Positions 10,711 through 21,932 are shown, numbered from the stretch's first letter. The stretch is 64,000 nt of DNA from Micropterix aruncella (GCA_944548615.1 OX155972.1:11405161-11469160), one strand, 5' to 3'. Notes: generated by a model from the letters alone, not told the origin. A program made the numbers and translations.

Positions 10711-11128
10711 CTTGGTCTCTTTACGTCACCGATGACGTCACTCGTCGCTTGTATCTGTGCGGGCATGTACAACATGGCTCGCGCAACCGCTTCACCAACA
10801 CACGCACCAACACAAACACTAACGCAGTTAATTGTTATGAAACTTCACAAACTTGCCGGAAAACGATCATAACTTCGCGTGACCTGAGGGGGAGGGTTTT
10901 CAAGTTAGGGTGGTTTCGTGTGGCGCCCTAGAGCAAAGTTTGTAAGCACGTGTTTCTCATAATATTAATTTTTAAATAATTTATAGTAGCCTTTTGTATG
11001 ATCTTGGAACCTGAATCTTTAATTGCATATAAGACACATGTATCTACATTTTCGATTGTTTTAAGGGAAATCAAATCAAATCGAATCAAGTTTGTTATCT
11101 TCAAAACCTTATAAATAGTTGTTTACAC
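10711..11128 (-). promoter_or_regulatory. Likely 5' UTR and promoter side of the unnamed minus-strand gene
   Basis: The block immediately upstream of exon 1 is richer in G+C than its surroundings and includes CCGATGACGTCACTC (a CRE-like TGACGTCA at about 10732). No start site can be fixed from sequence alone. Inference only. Confidence 0.3.
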
Positions 11129-11230
11129 CAGCGGTTCCCGAACTGAGTTCCGTGTAACCTAGGGGTTCCGGGAGATCTTCATCCTTATGAAGATCTCGCG
11201 GGAACCCTTGTTCCCCGAATTTCCTCTCGA
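11129..11230 (+). mobile_element. hAT-like terminal fragment with strong hairpin
   Basis: CAGCGGTTCCCGAACTGAG at 11129 looks like a hAT terminal inverted repeat. It is followed by a foldback: GGGTTCCGGGAGATCTTCAT (11163-11182) pairs with ATGAAGATCTCGCGGGAACC (from 11187). The opposite end was not found. 11231-12394 is AT-rich with a repeated CTACGTAACGACCA (about 11621 and 11661) and no gene. Confidence 0.45.
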
Positions 11231-12394
11231 CTAGTTGTTAAGCAATCAAAACTAAATTGCAATTGACAACTAATAAGAAAAAAAATAAATACATATTGTA
11301 TGAACATTTAACATGCATGATGAAATTCTTGTTACAATAATTCCCAGACTAATATCAACTAAGTGCAAAATCCATTTGTACCGAAATATATCATCCATAT
11401 GGCAATTTTTTACAAATTGAAGCCAAATTCGACGTTCATCCGTCTCGAAAGGTAAATTTGAATCTGAACCACTCTGTATTTTGGATTAGACTGAGAGATA
11501 AATACATATTAGCAGCTAATGGAGCCATTATGAATTTACTATTATTACTGATTTTAATATTAATATTATTGACTATCAATATCATTATATGACTATTAAT
11601 ATTTTTCATGATATACGGCTACGTAACGACCACATTTGGTTGCACATCAGAACACCGTTGACTACGTAACGACCAATATTGGCGGCTTGCTCCCGGAGCG
11701 CACAGTAATATTATTTTCTAATTCTAACGCATCCTAAAATCCATACCAAATATCTCATTATTACCCTACATAGACGGCCGCTATAATAATTTCGCGCGTC
11801 ATTTCGCGGATATTTCTGGTAAAATTCCATTGTGAAACATCATAATTTTTTTTTCGAGAAATCATCAAAAATTTTATTGGATTTTATGAATATTTTTGTA
11901 TGTAAATAGGCAAAACGAAATATTGCCTTTGATAGAGAATCTAATAAAGATCACGATAGTATTTACAATTTCTAAATAGGGTTCCGTATTTTTCCGTAAG
12001 ACAAGTACAAGTTAGAAATGCCGAGTTTTTTTCACTTTTTCATATTTATTCATAATTATCTAATTGTTTCACAAAATGAAATGTCCATATTATATAGACA
12101 AAAATTCAATGTGATCATTGTACAGTTATTCTTTTTATGATTATTATAGTATTTAAATAGTTATAGTACTTTTTGTCGAGCGCGGGGATATTGCAAGAAA
12201 TTCCAATAAATTCCGCGGTCTGCCAGGTTAAGATGATTTTTTTGTTACAATAATTCCCAGACTCTAATATCGACCGAGTGCAAAATCCATGTGTACTGAA
12301 ATAAACCGTCCATATTGCATTTTTTTTAATTTAAGTAAAATTCTAAGTTCATCCGTCTCGAAATGTAAATTTGAATCTAGAGAATAGATTTTCT

Positions 12395-12680
12395 ATACTA
12401 ATATTATAAAGAGGTAAAGTTTGTGAGGTTGTAGGAAGTAATCTCTGGATCTACTGAACTGATTTTGAAAAATCCTTTACCAATAGAAAGCCACGTTATT
12501 TGTGAGTGTCATAGGGCTGTATATTAATCCGAAAAATAAAAAGACTTTTTCGTGGTAGTTGGATTTGCAAAGTAAATCGGAGAAAAAACGGTCGAATGAA
12601 AACGTTTCTTACGAAAGCTGCTTTAACCGTTTTAGTGCTAAGCAATTTTTGTGAATATATATGAAAATTGCTATACATTT
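12395..12680 (+). mobile_element. Helitron 5' fragment
   Basis: TCTATACTAATATTATAAAG followed by AGGTAAAGTTTGTGAGGTTG and AAAGCCACGTTATTTGTGAG matches the first part of the complete non-autonomous Helitron at 57354-58092. The copy stops before the 3' hairpin and CTAG end. Confidence 0.75.
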
Positions 12681-12722
12681 TTTGATTATTTTAAAGGAAA
12701 AATAATGGTGTCAAATAAAACA

Positions 12723-13022
12723 CTAATTCAGGTGTGGCATCGGGAGAAGGCGCCCGTCTAGGTCTAGGAGTCTCAAAAAATTATTTGTTGCTTTAGAAAA
12801 CACTTTTGTCGGGGGAATATTAGCAAAAGTTGGTGTTTCGTCTATTTCTGAAGATGATGATGAAATAGAAGACTCACTTGCAATTCTCAATCTTTTTTTT
12901 CGATGCATTATAATACTGCTATTATTACTGCTTGTATCCGTTGTTTCACCGTCCGTACAATCATTAGAGACCGAATCACCAGAGACTATTTTTGACATGA
13001 TTAATAAAAAAATATATAACAA
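12723..13022 (-). CDS. Short Ser/Asp-rich ORF, unknown (possible transposon remnant)
   Basis: An open 99-codon frame on the minus strand has an acidic, serine-rich middle (DGETTDTSSNNSSII, SESSISSSSSEIDETP) and a C-terminus FLRLLDLDGRLLPMPHLN. Codon content differs from the AT-rich flanks. The acidic Ser-rich layout resembles N-terminal regions of some transposases, but there is no motif to prove it. No splice sites or neighbours support a host gene. Confidence 0.25.
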   Translation of the reverse strand: MLYIFLLIMSKIVSGDSVSNDCTDGETTDTSSNNSSIIMHRKKRLRIASESSISSSSSEIDETPTFANIPPTKVFSKATNNFLRLLDLDGRLLPMPHLN

Positions 13023-14861
13023 AATACTAACCTTCTTTTGAAAGATTTTACGTGAGAATTATCAATTAAGTTGTCATGTAATAGAAAATAATATGGTCCT
13101 ATAAATACCAAATATAAATTATTATCGCGGAGAAAATAAAATAGCCGTAATAATAGAATAGTCAACAAAATGGAAAAAATGTCAAGCTTATTCAAAATGA
13201 AAATTATCAGTCACCTAATTAGAATTCCTTGATACCCTATTATTCACTCTCAATAAGGTAGCCTTTTAACCCTTTGCACTCGTGGCCTTCTTCGCTCGGG
13301 CGAACCAGCAACTCGACACGATTTCGGCTATTAGCTGGGGATTTAGTGCGATGTACCCTGCATTTTGTGATTAAAGGCTCATACTTGGCACAATTATTCC
13401 TTTGGTGGTCCTGAGTGGATTTAGACCGGGAGCCATCGGGGACCACCCCGGGGGTGGCGGGGGGAGGGGGTGCAAATTTGATTCCGCCGCGCATCACTTT
13501 GAGCCCTATATCTCTCGGACTATAGGTACCAGGGAAAGTAGGATATCATTTTCGGATAATTCAGTAGTGACAAATTCATTTCTCAAGGAAAAAACATACC
13601 TATCCATGGAAAAAATATGAAATAATTGGTAAAATCCAAAAATTGTTGACATCTTTTTTTTACTTATACGTAGTTTACTTTTTAACCATAAGTGGTATCG
13701 GTATGAAAAAAATATATTCTGAAAGCCACATTTACCTAAATTTCAGATATATATATTTTATTGGACTGCTTTTGTAAAATCTGAGTGAAAAAAATATAAT
13801 TCATCGCACGGCAAACCGTGCGTATTACGTCCGTTACGTAGAGATGGGCATCGAGCCAAGTTAGATAAGTACTTATAAGATTATTTAGTTTCTGCGATAG
13901 GCCAGTGAGTTAAAAACAAGAAGTACAATCGTTATTATTATTATGATAACTATATTTTTATTGTTTTTTCTATTTAATAAAAATAATTCATCATTCACAC
14001 ACCGTACCTAACTGATATTTGTGCTTACATACCTTAAATACCTAAGTATTAATTTGTCTGCAATCCCTACCACTTCGTTGAAAAAATAATAGTAAGTAGT
14101 TTAAATGATACGAGCACATACCTACCCATAATTACTTAATTGATAGAAGAAACTATTAAAACAGTGAAAATAGGCTATTCTTTTGAATGCCCATTTTCAA
14201 ATTTCTCATTTCATTTCAGGTGAAACAGGGGCAACACCCTCGCTCTTCGTGGCCCTATAAGTGAAAAATGTAAGGGCTATGACTTTACAAATTTGATATC
14301 AATTTATGTAGATGATGAATTTGTACTTTTAGTTTTTAAATGTACGATTAACTTTAATCTCATTATTTAACACTTTACTGACTACTTTGTATAGGTATTA
14401 CCTACTATCAATAACTTTTAATACGTTTTCGAACCTATTCGAATTATCGACTATTTCAATTATTAGGCTTCTATTTTGGTTATTTAACTTTTTACTGACT
14501 ATTTTAGTCAGTATGATGAGTAACTCTTAGTAGGTACCCATTTAAATTATTGACTCTTTTAATTAATAAGCCTTTATTTTGTTTTGTAATAAGATTTTAC
14601 AATAAAATAACTTTTAGTAGGTTCCAAAGTTTCTAAGATACTATTTTTTCAATCTAATAGCTAAATTCTTAACAACCTATGTATGCTAAGTAAAGATTAG
14701 AGCAGTAATTAGACTCACTACCTAATAATACAAATATTTTGCCACGTCCAAGAGCGGGTTTTAGCCACCAATTGGACAAGATGTAAATGTTATGAAATGT
14801 TATATACCTAATATATCCTATCTATACTTACCTAATATAAAACATACATTATAGTTTTTAT

Positions 14862-15110
14862 CTAAGGCAGTCGCAATATCATGACAGCAGAGGTACTGGT
14901 GGTGTTTTCCAGTACCTTTGTGCACTCACAGCTCCTCAAGCTTGATAATTGTTGTAATTTGCACTTTTGCTGCTGCTGGTCTGCGAAGTCAGTATCCACA
15001 GTCAGTAGCATAATTTTTGTCAAACCACGAGCGACATTGTCAGATACATGCACATCATGCGAGTGTCCACATCTTCGTGGTTACGTATCACGTAACCACG
15101 AAGAAGCGTA
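14862..15110 (-). pseudogene. Transposon ORF remnant (LTKIMLLTVDTD motif)
   Basis: On the minus strand the frame shows a decayed EADTRMLLH-like start and then MHVSDNVARGLTKIMLLTV followed by DTDF. This pattern belongs to a large family of transposon-associated proteins common in arthropod genomes, in which the Asp pair suggests a nuclease-like fold. After DTDF the homology is lost to Gln-rich sequence. It is a remnant, with frameshifts on both sides. Confidence 0.5.
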
Positions 15111-15403
15111 CGCTTTGTATCACGTATGATATTGGTTATAATATTTGGTCCACCCATATTGCAAACGTCCTTGCCTTTGTCAGTGCAAACAAATCTTAAT
15201 TAAGGAATTGTTCATCATCAAATTGACCTAACCTTTAGGTAGTTTCGTCGTAGCAGTGACCCGTGTTCTTTGAACCTTTCCTCTGTTAATATTCTTTATG
15301 CTTTCGTTGTTATATGTCCCAAACCATATCTAATTTTGAAACCATGTAAGTTCTTTGCAAAGAAATGGTATACATACTAGTGTACCTATTCTCCAAAGTC
15401 TTC

Positions 15404-15670
15404 CTATGGCCAGAACTCAGCATGTGGACCATCTAGAATTTTCGATGAGACTTGTGGGGCGTTTTGAATGGTTGCAGTGCCAAAAATACTGGTAATCGAT
15501 TTTAGTAGGTCTGACCTTGTTCCAGACCGCAATTTATATGCTAGAAGACTGGCTTGGTTTTCTTGCGCCAAGAATGAATCGAGATCTTCTACTCTGTGCT
15601 CACAGGTTGCAATATAAAGTTTGCTGAATAGACTGCAGTCATTCTCAAGGCCTCTTATCTTTGCTTTCGG
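15404..15670 (-). pseudogene. Transposon ORF remnant, middle part
   Basis: An open frame without a start codon reads PKAKIRGLENDCSLFSKLYI, then EHRVEDLDSFLAQENQ, LLAYKLRSGTRSDLLK and ends AEFWP-stop. It is too long to be chance in AT-rich DNA and lies in the same orientation as the pieces on either side. I cannot name the domain; it is likely part of the same element as 14862-15110 and 15887-16133. Confidence 0.4.
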
Positions 15671-15886
15671 TTTGCTCTCAATCTTTTTTTACGTGTTTTA
15701 ATAACTTGTATAATTATATTGTGTTTATACTTGTTGTATAAGGAGAGATTACTGAGTTTGGTTGGATCCGGTAAACTTTTTTTAGAGTTTGTATGTAATC
15801 TTCCTATACAAATGTTATGTATTTAAGAGCAATAGCTTTATAAGATCAATAACTCTTTGCCGCTTTTTCTATCTTGAATACTGCAT

Positions 15887-16133
15887 TTACAACTTCAGTA
15901 CATAGAAGTCCGGAGACTGTTCGACAAAAGGATTTCCTGGAGTATTTATTGTAGCTACCGGTGATTGCAGGTCTAGAATAAAGTTCTTCCTTTTTGCGAC
16001 AGTGTCAGAAAGATGGCTGCCGTATTCATCTGTTGCGCTGTTCTCCGTATCATAATACAAAAAATCCGGCTCAAGACTATAAACGGTATCTATAAATTCA
16101 GGTCCAGTGAGAAGCCACTTAGTCAGGGTTTTC
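15887..16133 (-). pseudogene. Transposon ORF remnant with GNPF motif
   Basis: An open frame of about 80 codons on the minus strand begins KTLTKWLLTGPEFIDTVYSL and contains RKNFILDLQSPVATI, GNPFVEQSPDFYVLKL and a stop. A GNPF...L(D) segment of this kind sits in the same arthropod transposon protein family as the TVDTD motif further left. I infer a single decayed minus-strand gene with pieces at 16133-15887, 15670-15404 and 15110-14862. Confidence 0.45.
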
Positions 16134-16424
16134 AGTCAAACCAATCAATTCTGTGATGTGTAAAATAATATTATGTTGTATAATGAAGAAGTAAACACAA
16201 ACTAATTAGCGTAACGATGAATGTAAGTGTAAAAATAGGTCCTACCTACGTGTAAAAATAGGTCTTATTTTAATATGGCATTCATTTGCTCATGTGCTTG
16301 GTCCAAAGCCATCCCCGTAAACTTGCGATAGCTTTTTCGATCCAAAATTTACACATTTTCAAAGAGCTTTAATAATTCTCCGCGCGGCAGACAAATTCTT
16401 TCACTGTTTACTACTGAACTGAGT

Positions 16425-16778
16425 CTGGAAGCAGTACTGTTTCCTATAGAGCGGAGGTGGTTGCGGACCTTACGGCGACTGCTCATGAAACGACCATCGG
16501 CTACCCGATCCTGCGTGAACAGCCGGGCAAAGGATGCCGTGGTCCGCGATAGATTCGGTATACACCGTTTCACCGCTTCGTAAGGGAGAAGACCGCGCAA
16601 GCGACCTCGAACTCGTAACCAATCGAGCAAGGCGTTGGCCTCTTGCGGGCATGTGGCGGAGCTTGACGGTGGATTGTTTTGTCCAAGTCTTCTGCGTTCA
16701 CTTCACGGGAGAGAGAACGACTAATCGTTAAAACTTCCTGAGGTAACGGGTTCGCCCGTTGTAGTTGACAACTCTATA
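16425..16778 (+). mobile_element. GC-rich 3'-hairpin retroposon, copy g (5'-truncated, clean TSD)
   Basis: The body starts abruptly at CTGGAAGCAGTACTGTTTCC and runs to the 3' stem-loop and GTAGTTGACAACTCTATA. It is flanked by identical 13-bp repeats TACTGAACTGAGT at 16412-16424 and 16779-16791. The truncated 5' end with an exact target duplication is the signature of target-primed reverse transcription. Confidence 0.85.
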
Positions 16779-16782
16779 TACT

Positions 16783-16860
16783 GAACTGAGTGGGTGGACC
16801 TTTTGGTCCACCCACTCAGTTCGGCGGGGCACTGCTCGCTCAAAAGAGCGAGTAGTGCCC
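16783..16860. repeat. Two adjacent near-perfect hairpins
   Basis: GAACTGAGTGGGTGGACC (16783-16800) pairs exactly with GGTCCACCCACTCAGTTC (16805-16822) around TTTT. GGGCACTGCTCGCTC (16827-16841) pairs with GAGCGAGTAGTGCCC (16846-16860) around AAAA with one mismatch. The first hairpin overlaps the target duplication of copy g, so the retroposon landed in a pre-existing stem. Confidence 0.85.
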
Positions 16861-17810
16861 GCGCCGCCCCGAAGCTTGACGGACTTCTCATCGCATTATA
16901 ACGTATGGTAAAATGCCCTCCCTTATGTAATCAGGCAGGTATGGGAAGGTATGTACTTGTATATACTACCTACTATTATTTTTTTGACGAAATAGTAGCG
17001 ATTACAGAAAAAATAATACTTACGTAAGTATACAAGATATGTTAAGCACAAATAATCAGGTACGGTGTGTGAATGATGAATTATTTTTATTAAATAGAAA
17101 AAAAACAATAATAATATAATTAATAAACTAATTATTATTATTGCACTTATTATTTTTAACCCACGAACTTATCGCAGAAACTAAATAATCCGATAAGTAC
17201 TTATTAAACTTCGCTCGATACCCGTATCTACTTAGCCGGCGTAATACACCGGTCTGCCGTGCGATGAATTATATTTTTTTTACATTATTTTTACCATGGC
17301 AGTCCAATAAAATATATACTGGTAAAATTAGGATAAGTGTGGCTTTCGGAATATATTTTTTGAATACCGATACCTCTTATGGTTAAAAAGTAAAATTTGA
17401 ATATGTAAAATAAAGATGTGAATGATTTTTGGTTGTTACAAATTACTTCATATTTTTCTATGGACTGGTATATTTTTTCTTCCAGAAATGAATTCGTTAT
17501 CATTGAGTTACCCGAAAATGATATCCCACTTGCCCTAGTATCTATAATCCGAGAGATAAAGGGCTCAAAGTGACGCGCGGCGGAATCAAACTTCCACCCC
17601 CTCCCCCTGCCCCCCGCTGGGTGGCCCACGATGGCTCCCGGTCTAAATCCACTCAGGACCATCTAAGGAACAATTGTGCCAAGTATGAGCCTTTAATCAC
17701 AAAATGCAGGGTTCCCATACAAACTGTTGCACTAAATCCCCAGCTATATATTGGGGAAGCGTTTTAGAGATACTTTAAAATCATTTTGTAAAACAAACTT
17801 ATTTCTTTGT

Positions 17811-18004
17811 ACTCGAGCCGCGCCGCTACGGCGCCCAGGCAGAATATTGCATCCACTCGAGCGGCGCCGCTACGGCGCTTGGGCGGTTTAATGCGTCCAC
17901 TGGAGCGGTGCTGCTACGGCGACCGGGAGCCGGCGTAGCGGAGCCGCTCGAGTGGACGCATTAAACTGCCCGGGCTCCATAGCGGAGCCGCTCGAGTGCA
18001 AAGG
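17811..18004. repeat. GC-rich block of direct then inverted GGCGCCGCTACGGCGC-like units
   Basis: Three forward units containing CGAGC(C/G)GCGCCGCTACGGCGC variants, spaced about 60 bp apart, are followed by two reversed units (GTAGCGGAGCCGCTCGAGTG type). The block forms the terminal subrepeat of the piggyBac-like right end. No coding content. 18006-18309 is AT-rich with nothing recognised. Confidence 0.75.
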
Positions 18005-18309
18005 GTCAATTTCGACTTGAACTGGACTATGTTCCCGTTTCTACGTATAAGTTTAATATTTTCGGGTAGTTTATTGTAACATACCATTCTAACTTAATTT
18101 AGATCGCCTTTAAATATTTCTAAACACTGGCCAGTTGGTATTAAATTATGCCTATCTCTGATGAAAAGAGAGAGAATTTCCTTTTGAGTCTTCAACTATC
18201 CTATATTTTTTAATATTAACTTTATGCATTCAAAGACATATAGTGATGGTAAAGTCAGTTTACTGAGAACTCTCAAATGACCATGACTTGATGCAGTACG
18301 ATTAAGATT

Positions 18310-19140
18310 AGTCAAAAGTTTGTTTGTTTGTTTGAAAAGCTTTATTGCACACACAAAAGAATACAATGTGGTGGGCCTATTGATAAGTGGCAATATCTAC
18401 CGACCATACCGCCAGGGTTATTGTGACTGAAGGTTTATGTGGGTAAATTAATTTACAAGTAATAAATAAATACACTTACAAAAAAGTCATCATAGTATAA
18501 AATATAAATCAGTGATTAGTAACGTATGCCAACTCGATATTGAAGGGAGGAGTGAAATATAAGGACAAGCAAAGGAGACGGGAGGGGAGGGGGGAATTCA
18601 TAAGTTGAGTAAATGTCTCTTTAAAGAATTTTTAAACCCGCTCAGGTTTTCAAGTTGTCTTATCGGTAAAGGCACGGAATTCCAGAGACGGGCCCTCTGG
18701 GTTGCACTGCGAAAGACCTAGACATGAAAGTTGATGAATGCTGAGGTATAGCCAGTAAACGATTTTCCTGAGAGCGCAATGGGAGACCATGGGATGATAG
18801 CGGAGAGAAGAGATTATACAAATAAGTAGGACAGTTTGACTGTAGTACGCGGAAGAGTAGGGCGAGTATGTGAAATTCCCGACATCGTCTAATGGGAAGC
18901 CACTCTATTTGCCTGCGAAAGTTTGATATGTGATCAAACTTCTTCAGGGAATAAACAAAGCGAATACACGCGTTTTGAATCCTATCTAGCTTATCGAGTA
19001 GTTCTTCATTCGCATCTAGGTAGGCCACATCAGCGTAATTAATTAGCGGTAAAAGAAAAGATTGTGCCATTTGGCGTTTGAGTCTTGAAAGTCTTATGAA
19101 AAGTCTTATGGCTCGCTCACTCAAAAGTCTTCTGGAGATA
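18310..19140 (-). pseudogene. 3' end of a non-LTR retrotransposon (RT C-terminus)
   Basis: The minus-strand frame 19124-18660 reads LPLINYADVAYLDANEELLD, DRIQNACIRFVYSLKKFDH, IEWLPIRRCREFHILALLF and a C-terminal YLYNLFSPLSSHGLPLRS, the standard jockey/CR1-like RT C-terminus. After one frame change it continues to about 18520. The 3' UTR ends at about 18310 on the minus strand with GCAATAAAGCTTTTCAAAC and a CAAA-type tail. It is 5'-truncated. Confidence 0.88.
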
Positions 19141-19552
19141 AATAACCAAATAAAATGTAATTGGATATAACATAAAATCGTACCTAATTAGGTACAGCTT
19201 TTACTGAAAACCAGGTAGGGGTAACCTTGATTCCCAAAATAACTTAATCTGGGTCCATGAAGATACGGGAATGAAATCGGGTTGTTTTATTAAATTTACA
19301 AGCTACCCTCCCCGGATTCACGTGGGAGGGTTTAAAAGTGCAATGGGATAAAATGTATGGGCGCTGGGCCAACCTTCCAATCTCTGCAATAACAATATAG
19401 TATTTATCGTTGGAAAGATCTATTATGCATAATATCCACGACGACTACAACTCACCTCAATTATGAGGCATTCGGTAGTTTGAAGATCGGAATCTTAATT
19501 ATTGTTAATTACGCCATAACCCAATGTTGTATGTTGTCAATTATTCCTTTAA

Positions 19553-19585
19553 CCGCCCTACCTCTGGGTTAGGGCGGTTATTCAA
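19553..19585. repeat. Short inverted repeat
   Basis: AACCGCCCTA (19552 region) and TAGGGCGGTT pair around CCTCTGGGT. It lies just left of the 19607 repeat. 19141-19550 has no gene. Confidence 0.6.
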
Positions 19586-19606
19586 AAAATCGGTTGTGTC
19601 ACCCCA

Positions 19607-20143
19607 AGACTTTCCTGACTAGTATCCGGGGAGGTGCGAAAAAACAGCGACATTTTTTACTCTAGTACCCCAAATTTGTATGGCAGGTACCCCAAACGTT
19701 GGTCGTAAGTACCCCAAAAACTAATAGGTTCTTCCGATGGTTAACAGAAGCTTCTATGCCAAATTTTAACTTAGACAGATTAAGCGTCTGGGCGCTATCG
19801 CGGAAACAATTTTTTCGCCGGGAACCCCAAATTTGTATGGGAGGTACCACAACCGTAGGGCGTAGGGACTCCAAAAACTAATGGGTTCCTCCGACGGTTA
19901 ACAGAAGCTTATATACCAAATTTCAGCTCAATCCGATTAAGCGTCTGGGCGCTATCGTGGAAGAATACATACATACAGACATACAGACATACAGACATAC
20001 AGACATACATACAGACAGAGATCGGTCTGGAAATAGTCTCAATCGTCTCAGGGAGTCTCAAAATATATATTCCCATCTTCATCTCAAAATTTTTTTTTAG
20101 CGCGATCACAATACTTTCCTTTCCGATAGGTCGTCAGGAAAGT
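19607..20143. repeat. Repeat with ACTTTCCTGAC termini and a ~150-bp internal tandem duplication
   Basis: The left end ACTTTCCTGACTAG and right end GACCTATC-type foldback (ending GTCGTCAGGAAAGT at 20143) are inverted repeats. Inside, a unit containing CCCCAAATTTGTATGG, GGTTAACAGAAGCTT and GATTAAGCGTCTGGGCGCTA occurs twice (about 19668-19820 and 19827-19970), followed by a CATACAGA microsatellite to about 20015. A partial inverted relative is at 2481-2762. No ORF. Confidence 0.65.
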
Positions 20144-20280
20144 AAAAGTTGGTAAATCCTTGGTTTTTTAAATTAGATTTCTCAATAACGTTTTTTATAT
20201 AGGTTTTCAAGGTTTTATATAAAGGTATAGCGGTTTTATATAAATGTGTATACATATAATTTTTATATATTTGTTTACAC

Positions 20281-20946
20281 ACTGGGCTCGATTGCGATTC
20301 TTTGTGAGCTAAAATCGGAAATTAGTCCGTGTGAACGAGACAGTGCAATACGCTAGAGCGGTGTTTGAGATGACCGGTTGTCACTTTTTCGCATTAAGGC
20401 GACTACCTCTCTCAAACAGTGAAAAACTGACATTTTGCAATCAAATTTACGTGACTTCCGCGAACATTTAAATAATAATAAAAATATGAGTCTTGTAGAA
20501 ATTTTTTCAATATTTTGTACCACGATGCCGATTTTCAATTTTTTGATTCTTTTCTTAATAAAAATAAATAAAATCTGAAGTCATCCTTTTTTTGTAATTA
20601 GCATTTTTCTTTGAATCTATAAGGGTAAGCAACTTGAAACCATGTTGGTAATGAGTACGAAGTAAATGTTCAAAATGTAACGCTGCTTTATTTTTAATTA
20701 TTTAACTTTTTCCATTATAATCTTCCAATAAACCAAAAAATATTTTTTTGTCAAGTGCAATTTCAGTAGAATGGTATGCTGCACAAGCAAAAATAGTCCT
20801 TCCGTGTATTGCGACCCGCTCGACATTCCCTTGGCAAGTATTTATCGACGATCGTTCGTTTCATATTCCGCTCTAACGTATTGCTCTGTGTCGTTCGTTT
20901 GGACTAATTTTACTTTTAGTTCACAAAGAAACGCAATCGGGCCCAT
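20281..20946. mobile_element. GGGCYCGATTGCG MITE, long variant
   Basis: The left end ACTGGGCTCGATTGCGATTC and right end AAACGCAATCGGGCCCA are inverted repeats. Family landmarks (AATCGGAAATTAGTCCGTGT, GAACGAGACAG, CAATACGCTAGAGC) follow the left end and recur inverted at the right. It is about twice as long as the relative at 56511-56822, so the middle contains extra AT-rich DNA. Confidence 0.7.
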
Positions 20947-21208
20947 TTTCTATATGATAATATAACGGACGTATCACGTACATTCGTAGATATAAATACC
21001 GCATAACCGCAGGGGCGGTTAAAATATATTATTTGCAGTGAAGATCGATAAAAGATTGTATATTATGATGTACGGTCACTGGGCTCACCATATTGGACAG
21101 CAGACCTTAGCGTTTCCATAGATATAAAAACAATGTATTGTAGAGAATTTTATGTTTTTTTTATGTCAAGCATAATTCCGATATTGCTAATAGTTAGCTA
21201 GATAGATA

Positions 21209-21932
21209 CAGGTGGCGCAAAATTAATCACCCTACCAGAAGATGTTATAATTTTTGCAAATGGCGTCGTACGTCAATCATATTTGACATTTATGAACTAG
21301 ACAGCTGCAGAATACAAACTGACAAGCAATGGAGCGCTATACTCCGCAAATGCGTAGAATAATTGTGTCGATAATTTTGACTAATAATCGGTCGGTGGTG
21401 TTAGCGCAGCGTGAATTTCGATGTCGATTTCATAATCGTGTCGTGATTTTATTACTGCCGGCATTGGATGATCGGGACTTAGGGAACATGTGGTTTCAAC
21501 AAGACGGTTCAACCGCACACACAGCACGAGCCACAGTGGATATTGTGATGGAAGCGTTTCCTGGTCGCGTCATCTCCCGTTTTGGCGATTTGGCATGGCC
21601 AGCAAAATCGCCCAGACTCCTTTTTTGGGGCTACTTGAAGTCGCGCGTTTATGACAACAAGCCTCAGACAATCGCAGCCCTTAAGGAGAATATTCGATAG
21701 GAATGCGAACAGTTATAACCTAAAATCTTGCGGAGTCATGGAAAATGCGACAAAACGGGCACAAATGTATCAACACTGGTGGCAGCCACTTGACGGAAAC
21801 TTCTCTTTTCCACTAAACAGAAAAAAATGTAAAGGTCCAAATAAAGATTTTCCATGACTTAAAATCATTTGTTTTTATTTAGTAAAAAAGTTATTCAAAA
21901 ACAAAATTGGATGATTAATTTTGCGCTACCTA
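21209..21932 (+). mobile_element. Internally deleted mariner-like element with TIRs and TA target
   Basis: TIRs CAGGTGGCGCAAAATTAATC (21209) and, reversed, TAGGTAGCGCAAAATTAATC (21932) are flanked by TA. The plus-strand frame from 21329 begins MERYTPQMRRIIVSIILTNN and reaches a REFRCRFHN DNA-binding segment. It then jumps to the catalytic end (NMWFQQDGSTAHTARATVDI, a KSPRLLFWGYLKSRVYDNKP block). The catalytic first Asp region is missing and the frame stops early at 21698. It is a non-autonomous deletion derivative of an IS630/mariner-superfamily element. Confidence 0.85.

Larger units (their letters stand above)
13270..18005. mobile_element. Composite piggyBac-like element with ~1-kb inverted arms
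   Basis: The left end is TTAA followed by CCCTTTGCACTCG (13266-13282). The right end is CGAGTGCAAAGGG followed by TCAA (to 18009), so the termini are perfect 13-bp inverted repeats next to TTAA and a one-base variant of it. The flanking arms are also inverted copies (left about 13380-14110, right about 16950-17720): for example CCGCGCATCACTTTGAGCCC against its reversed form near 17560, and TTCATCATTCACACACCGTA against its reversed form near 17065. The interior holds broken minus-strand transposon ORFs (14862-16133), a retroposon insertion and two hairpins. TTAA specificity is the piggyBac hallmark, but no piggyBac transposase is seen. It could also be two facing MITEs that trapped DNA. Confidence 0.5.

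Noticed and set aside
19969..20015. CATACAGA microsatellite considered as a CRISPR-like array
   Set aside because: Simple short tandem repeat without spacers, in a eukaryotic genome.
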